A stretch of DNA of 64,000 nt from NCBI GenBank assembly GCA_963830385.1, contig CAWHMD010000006.1, positions 496,001 to 560,000 of the forward strand, given 5' to 3'. A program made the translations under genes and the position numbers. This DNA is from Bog-532 sp963830385. GTDB taxonomy: Bacteria; Actinomycetota; Actinomycetes; Streptosporangiales; Streptosporangiaceae. Shown here one piece after another: positions 58,502 to 64,000 of the stretch (within the stretch, counting starts at the first letter, position 1; every line of letters begins with the position of its first letter). The notes under the pieces were generated by a model, which did no database searches, was not told where the DNA came from, and saw only the letters and a list, made by a program, of their open reading frames with translations.

Positions 58502-59581
58502 ATGCTCCCCCGCCGAGTGATCGCCTCTATCACCGCCCGGTCGGCGGCGGCGGTGCTGGTCACCGCCACGCTGACCCTGGCCGGCTGCAAGATCGAGACC
58601 TCCGGGGGCGGCCTGACCTCCGGCAGCAGCGACGCCGCCAGCGGGTCGGCCGCCACGTCGGTCCCGTCCGGCCCGTCGACCGCCGGGGCGCTGATCATCG
58701 AGCCGAACGCCGGTTTCGGGGCCGTCTACAGCCTGATCGGCCACGCCCGCACCAGCATCAACCTGACCATGTACGAGCTGTCCGACCACACGGCCGAGAG
58801 CGACCTGGGGGCGGCGGCCAAGCGCGGGGTGGACGTCCGGGTGGTGCTGGATCACAAGGAGAAGAGCAGTAACAACGAGGCCTACGACTACCTGCGCGCG
58901 CACGACGTCAAGGTCGTCTGGTCCTCGCCGGTGTACGAGTACACGCACCAGAAGACGCTGGTCGTCGACGGGTCCGAAGCGGCCATCATGACCGCCAACC
59001 TGACCAGCCAGTACTACTCGACCTCACGCGACTTCCTGGTCACCGACACCAGCCGGCCCGACGTGGACGCGATCACGGCCGTGTTCGACGCCGACTTCGC
59101 GCACCACAGCGTCACCCCCGGCGACGGCCAGGACCTGGTCTGGTCGCCCACCGATTCCCAGGACAAGCTGCTCGGCCTGATCAACGGCGCCCGCCACAGC
59201 CTGCGCATCTACAGCGAGGAGATGGGTGACTCCACGATCGAGAAGGCACTGATCAGCGCGGCCAGACGCGGCGTCGACGTGCAGGTGTGCGGGGAGAACA
59301 GCGACGGCGAGTACGACAGCGCCTTCAGCAAGCTGGCCAAGGGCGGCGTCCACGTCAGCTACTACAGCGACCAGAACGGCTTCTACATCCACGGCAAGGT
59401 GGTCGAGGCCGACTACGGCACCAGCGGGGCCAAGGTCTTCATCGGGTCGGAGAACTTCTCCAGCACCTCGCTGAACCGCAACCGCGAGCTGGGCCTGATC
59501 ACGTCCAGCAGCGAGGTCATGTCCGGCATCGCCGGCGACTTCGGCACCGACTTCAGCCGCGGCCAGAAGGTCTCCTCCTAG
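58502..59581 (+). CDS. Phospholipase D-like lipoprotein
   Basis: 359 residues from the ATG at 58502. The first about 30 residues are a lipoprotein signal peptide with lipobox LTLAGC. Two PLD half-sites follow: YTHQKTLVVDG...MTANLTSQY and YIHGKVVEADYGTSGAKVFI with GSENFSSTSLNRNREL, each giving HxK and a trailing N/S. It acts outside the membrane as a phosphodiesterase, nuclease or phospholipase; the target is unknown. AAAGGGA lies 8 nt before the start. Its end overlaps the convergent NlpC/P60 gene. Confidence 0.85.
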   Translation: MLPRRVIASITARSAAAVLVTATLTLAGCKIETSGGGLTSGSSDAASGSAATSVPSGPSTAGALIIEPNAGFGAVYSLIGHARTSINLTMYELSDHTAESDLGAAAKRGVDVRVVLDHKEKSSNNEAYDYLRAHDVKVVWSSPVYEYTHQKTLVVDGSEAAIMTANLTSQYYSTSRDFLVTDTSRPDVDAITAVFDADFAHHSVTPGDGQDLVWSPTDSQDKLLGLINGARHSLRIYSEEMGDSTIEKALISAARRGVDVQVCGENSDGEYDSAFSKLAKGGVHVSYYSDQNGFYIHGKVVEADYGTSGAKVFIGSENFSSTSLNRNRELGLITSSSEVMSGIAGDFGTDFSRGQKVSS

Positions 59582-60744
59582 ATCGTGCCGGCGACCTGGG
59601 CGGCCAGGGCCGGGTCGACCCGGACGGCGCCGGCGTACTCGCTGCCGCTGGTGACCGCGGGCACGACCTCGACGTTCTCCCCGGTCTGGGGGGCCTGCAG
59701 CATCTGGCCGTTGCCGAGGTAGATGGCAACGTGCGAGATGTAACCCGGGTCGGTCGGGTCGGTGTGGAAGAAGAGCAGGTCACCGGGCTGAAGCTGGCCC
59801 ACCGGGACGGCCGGGCCGGTGCGGGCCTGGTCGGCCGCCACCCGCGGCATCTGGATGCCGGCCCGGGCCAGTGACCACTGCACCAGGCCGGAGCAGTCGA
59901 ACGAGAGCGGGCCCGCCGCCCCCCAGACGTAGGGCAGACCCTGGCGGCTCAGCGCGGCCTTGAGGAAGGCGAGGTCCTCGCTCTGGCTGAGCGTGATGCT
60001 GGTGTGGTCGGCCGTGCCCGCCGCCACCCCGGCCGCGCTGGCCTGGGTCTGGGTCACGCCGGCGGTGACCTGGCTCATCAGCGGCTCGACGGCCGCCTTG
60101 GCGGGGGTGACCTTCTTGACCGCGGCGGCCAGCTTGGCCAGGTCAGCCCGGGGCGCGCTGATCACGATGGCGTTGCCGGCGGGCACCCCCAGCGAGCGCG
60201 CCACCCGGTCGGAGACCACCGCGTCCACGCCCTGGATGCCGACCGTGCCGAGCCCGGCCACCCGCAGATTTTCCTGCTTGGCCCCGTCGGCGTGCACGGT
60301 GGCGCCGGCGGGCAGCTTGTCCTGCTTGCCCATCGTGTATGAGACGGACACGCCGCCGGCTGCCACGCCCTGCCAGAGCTTGTCGGCGGCGGCGGTCTTC
60401 CTGGCCGCGTAGCCGCGGAACGTGGACGGGTTGACCCCCAGCACGGCGGTGAACTTGCCGTTCAGCTTGATCTTGGCGGCCTCCAGGGACTGGGCCGCGG
60501 TCACGCCGGACAGCTTGCGGATGCGGGCGAGCGTGCCGGACGGCAACGATGTCGAGGCGACGACCATCATGTCCGCCTGCAGCAGACCGTGCAGCGGGGC
60601 CACGGAGGGCTGGCCGGCGGCGGGCTGCGTCGCGGCCGCCGCCACCCCGGAGGTCGCCCCGGCCCCGGCCAGGCCGATCCCTACGGCCAAGGCGGCCAGC
60701 CATCGCGCCCTGTCCCGCACAGCTCTCCTCCTCGTTGCGGACAT
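59578..60744 (-). CDS. Secreted NlpC/P60 cell-wall hydrolase
   Basis: 388 residues. A signal peptide with a basic start and hydrophobic core (WLAALAVGIGLAGAGATSGV) ends near AAA. The C-terminal NlpC/P60 domain has the catalytic Cys in LSFDCSGLVQWSLARAGI, the His in YISHVAIYLGNGQM and a third polar residue after it. It cleaves peptide bonds in peptidoglycan (D-Glu-mDAP type). The central about 200 residues are a spacer domain with repeated Ala-rich segments. The stops of this gene and the PLD gene overlap. Confidence 0.88.
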   Translation of the reverse strand: MSATRRRAVRDRARWLAALAVGIGLAGAGATSGVAAAATQPAAGQPSVAPLHGLLQADMMVVASTSLPSGTLARIRKLSGVTAAQSLEAAKIKLNGKFTAVLGVNPSTFRGYAARKTAAADKLWQGVAAGGVSVSYTMGKQDKLPAGATVHADGAKQENLRVAGLGTVGIQGVDAVVSDRVARSLGVPAGNAIVISAPRADLAKLAAAVKKVTPAKAAVEPLMSQVTAGVTQTQASAAGVAAGTADHTSITLSQSEDLAFLKAALSRQGLPYVWGAAGPLSFDCSGLVQWSLARAGIQMPRVAADQARTGPAVPVGQLQPGDLLFFHTDPTDPGYISHVAIYLGNGQMLQAPQTGENVEVVPAVTSGSEYAGAVRVDPALAAQVAGTI

Positions 60745-61154
60745 CCCGGTCGGTCCGGCGTCGCGGCCGCTCCTGCCACGTCGCGTCGTGCCAACAGGTC
60801 AGATCTATGACGGAAACCAGTGCAGTAACGGTTCCGCATATTTCAGACGGTTTTACACAACGCTCTGGTACTCAACATGCCCCATCGACAGGCGGATCGT
60901 CTAGCCCTGTACCCGCAAAGACCGGAAGCCGCACCTTACGTACAGCTAACGTACAGCCTGCCCTTTCATCCCTTTCATGGGCAGCCAGCCGTCCGGCACG
61001 CTCCGTTCCGTGCTGGTTAGACGTCACATCCGCCGCATTGGTTTACTCAAAGTGATCGGACGCCTGCTATGTGTAGAACATGAACGTTTGGCGTCGCTGT
61101 GTGAACCTGAGCGAAATTCTTGGTTCCGGGGTCGCCGGCGGTCAGGCCGGGCCG
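60745..61154. other. Promoter region of the NlpC/P60 gene
   Basis: About 410 nt between the YyaL-type gene end and the NlpC start. The main feature is a direct repeat ACGTACAG at 60938-60945 and 60949-60956. I looked for the c-di-AMP (ydaO) riboswitch often found before actinobacterial NlpC genes and did not see its core. Confidence 0.4.
60938..60956. promoter_or_regulatory. 11-nt-spaced direct repeat ACGTACAG upstream of NlpC/P60
   Basis: ACGTACAG-CTA-ACGTACAG has an 11-nt period, one helical turn, as for tandem sites of OmpR-type response regulators. It lies 194-212 nt before the NlpC start. It is not the MtrA or PhoP consensus as I know them. Confidence 0.4.
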
Positions 61155-63209
<2,055 letters not shown>

Positions 63210-63232
63210 ACCTCCATAGTGGCCCACCCCGG

Positions 63233-64000
63233 TCAGCGGTCGAGCAGCACCTCGCGCTGCTGCCAGGCCAGCACGAGCGTGGCCGCGCCGGCCGGCTGCA
63301 TGGCCTCGGTCCGGGCGAACTGCTCGACCGTCTCGGCGATGAACGGCCGGGTGATCAGGTGCCCCTCGTCGTTGGCCGCGACCAGGCCGCTGAACTCGTC
63401 ATCGAAGAACGGGGCGTCGAAGACCAGCACGGTCATCAGGTCGATGTCCAGCGTGAGCACGTCGGCGCCCACCCCGAGCCAGTACCCGTGCAGCGTCCCG
63501 GCCCGCCGGGCGCCGGCCAGCGCGGCGAAGAACGGCCAGCCGCCGTAGTCGATCGGCGCCCGGTCGCTGCCGTAGTCCTCGCTGGTGTTGAGCAGTTCCT
63601 CGGACACCTCGCGGGCGATGGCCTGCCACAGGCCGAAGTCGTGGGCCACGTTCCACGCGGCCTCGTCCGACGGCTGGAACATCCCGGCCGGCGCCACCTG
63701 GTACAGGCCGCCGTTGACCGCCACCCGGGCCGGGTCACGCCAGTGCAGCACCATCTGCGCGGTACCCGCGTCCCGGTCCCGCCGCAGGATCAGGGTGCCG
63801 ATGCCGGTCGGCGCGGAACGCCGGGCCATGTCCAGCGGGTCCCCGATGGCGGCCCGCAGCGGCAGGCCGGCCGGTTCCGGGCCGGCGCCGGGCTGCCGCA
63901 GGACCAGCGCGGCTGTTTCGTGCGCGACCGCTTCACTCAGGTTGATCACGTCGAAGTAGCGGTTGGGGCCGAACGTGAGGACTGGCTGCTGGCTGGCGGC
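63233..64000 (-). CDS. Conserved hypothetical protein with Nudix-box-like motif (5' end outside window)
   Basis: The frame is open through base 64000, reading QQPVLTFGPNRYFDVINLSE before the first GTG at 63949, so the gene starts beyond the window. Residues around IAREVSEELLNTSEDYG look like the core of a Nudix box (REVSEEL for RExxEE), and VNGGLYQVAPAGMFQPSDEA precedes it. The first Gly/Glu of the box is not clear. The fold could be Nudix-like without hydrolase activity. It is 23 nt upstream of the YyaL gene and probably co-transcribed. Confidence 0.55.
   Translation of the reverse strand, partial: AASQQPVLTFGPNRYFDVINLSEAVAHETAALVLRQPGAGPEPAGLPLRAAIGDPLDMARRSAPTGIGTLILRRDRDAGTAQMVLHWRDPARVAVNGGLYQVAPAGMFQPSDEAAWNVAHDFGLWQAIAREVSEELLNTSEDYGSDRAPIDYGGWPFFAALAGARRAGTLHGYWLGVGADVLTLDIDLMTVLVFDAPFFDDEFSGLVAANDEGHLITRPFIAETVEQFARTEAMQPAGAATLVLAWQQREVLLDR

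Noticed and set aside
60745..61154. Possible c-di-AMP (ydaO) riboswitch before NlpC/P60
   Set aside because: The conserved GGGGA and GGGGTGAA core elements were not found on the minus strand; a covariance search would settle it.

Overview
The window is high-GC DNA (roughly 70 percent by eye) with actinobacterial gene content. Markers are an initiator tRNA whose first base is not Watson-Crick paired, LytR-CpsA-Psr and UppS envelope genes, a PIN-PhoH protein, DUF5941 next to ispD, a minimal zincin protease, and frequent GTG/TTG starts. I read it as a filamentous actinomycete, possibly Streptosporangiales-like. The sequence alone does not fix the genus.

Left part, about 1-35.4 kb: an accessory, patchy region with many broken genes. 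It opens with the end of an M23 peptidase and an overlapping pair that matches the Bacillus RsbQ (alpha/beta hydrolase) and RsbP (PAS-PP2C phosphatase) energy-stress module. Next come a decayed integrase, a prolyl oligopeptidase behind an AT-rich patch with repeated 12-mers, remnants of an aldo/keto reductase, a hydrolase and an IS110-type transposase, an APH-fold protein lacking both catalytic Asp residues, an MFS permease, a double YbjQ protein and an opine-type dehydrogenase with a divergent TetR. 17.4-20.9 kb holds a tight SnoaL/P450/OsmC/flavin monooxygenase operon next to an HD-GYP-LuxR regulator. 22.9-25.9 kb holds a lysA-type decarboxylase and a RAM-CorA pair, each behind a copy of the same 86-bp element. 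26-29.3 kb is a MarR-centred redox locus with three matching 19-bp operator-like sites. A methyltransferase, a broken IS110 element, a cupin, a 20-unit nonapeptide-repeat protein coupled to an RDD membrane protein, and a broken integrase against tRNA-fMet close this part. It looks like an old genomic island at tRNA-fMet.

Right part, about 35.5-64 kb: densely packed, intact, core-like genes. An envelope block (flippase-like UPF0104, GT4, GT2, a large GT-C-like membrane protein, an LCP ligase, GT87) suggests synthesis of a wall-linked or exported glycopolymer. It is followed by a ClC channel, DUF5941, ispD, DUF2255, a class-III aminotransferase, a GT2, PIN-PhoH, uppS, a possible RHH protein with an AT-rich palindrome on its start codon, a PLD-type lipoprotein, a secreted NlpC/P60 hydrolase, a YyaL-type thioredoxin-domain protein and a partial gene with a Nudix-box-like motif.

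Functional links: ispD (isoprenoid precursors) and uppS (polyprenyl carrier) can supply the lipid carrier used by the glycosyltransferases and the LCP enzyme. NlpC/P60 and M23 act on peptidoglycan. In the left half the common theme is stress and redox response (RsbQP, hemerythrin, NmrA/SDR, OsmC, P450/FMO).
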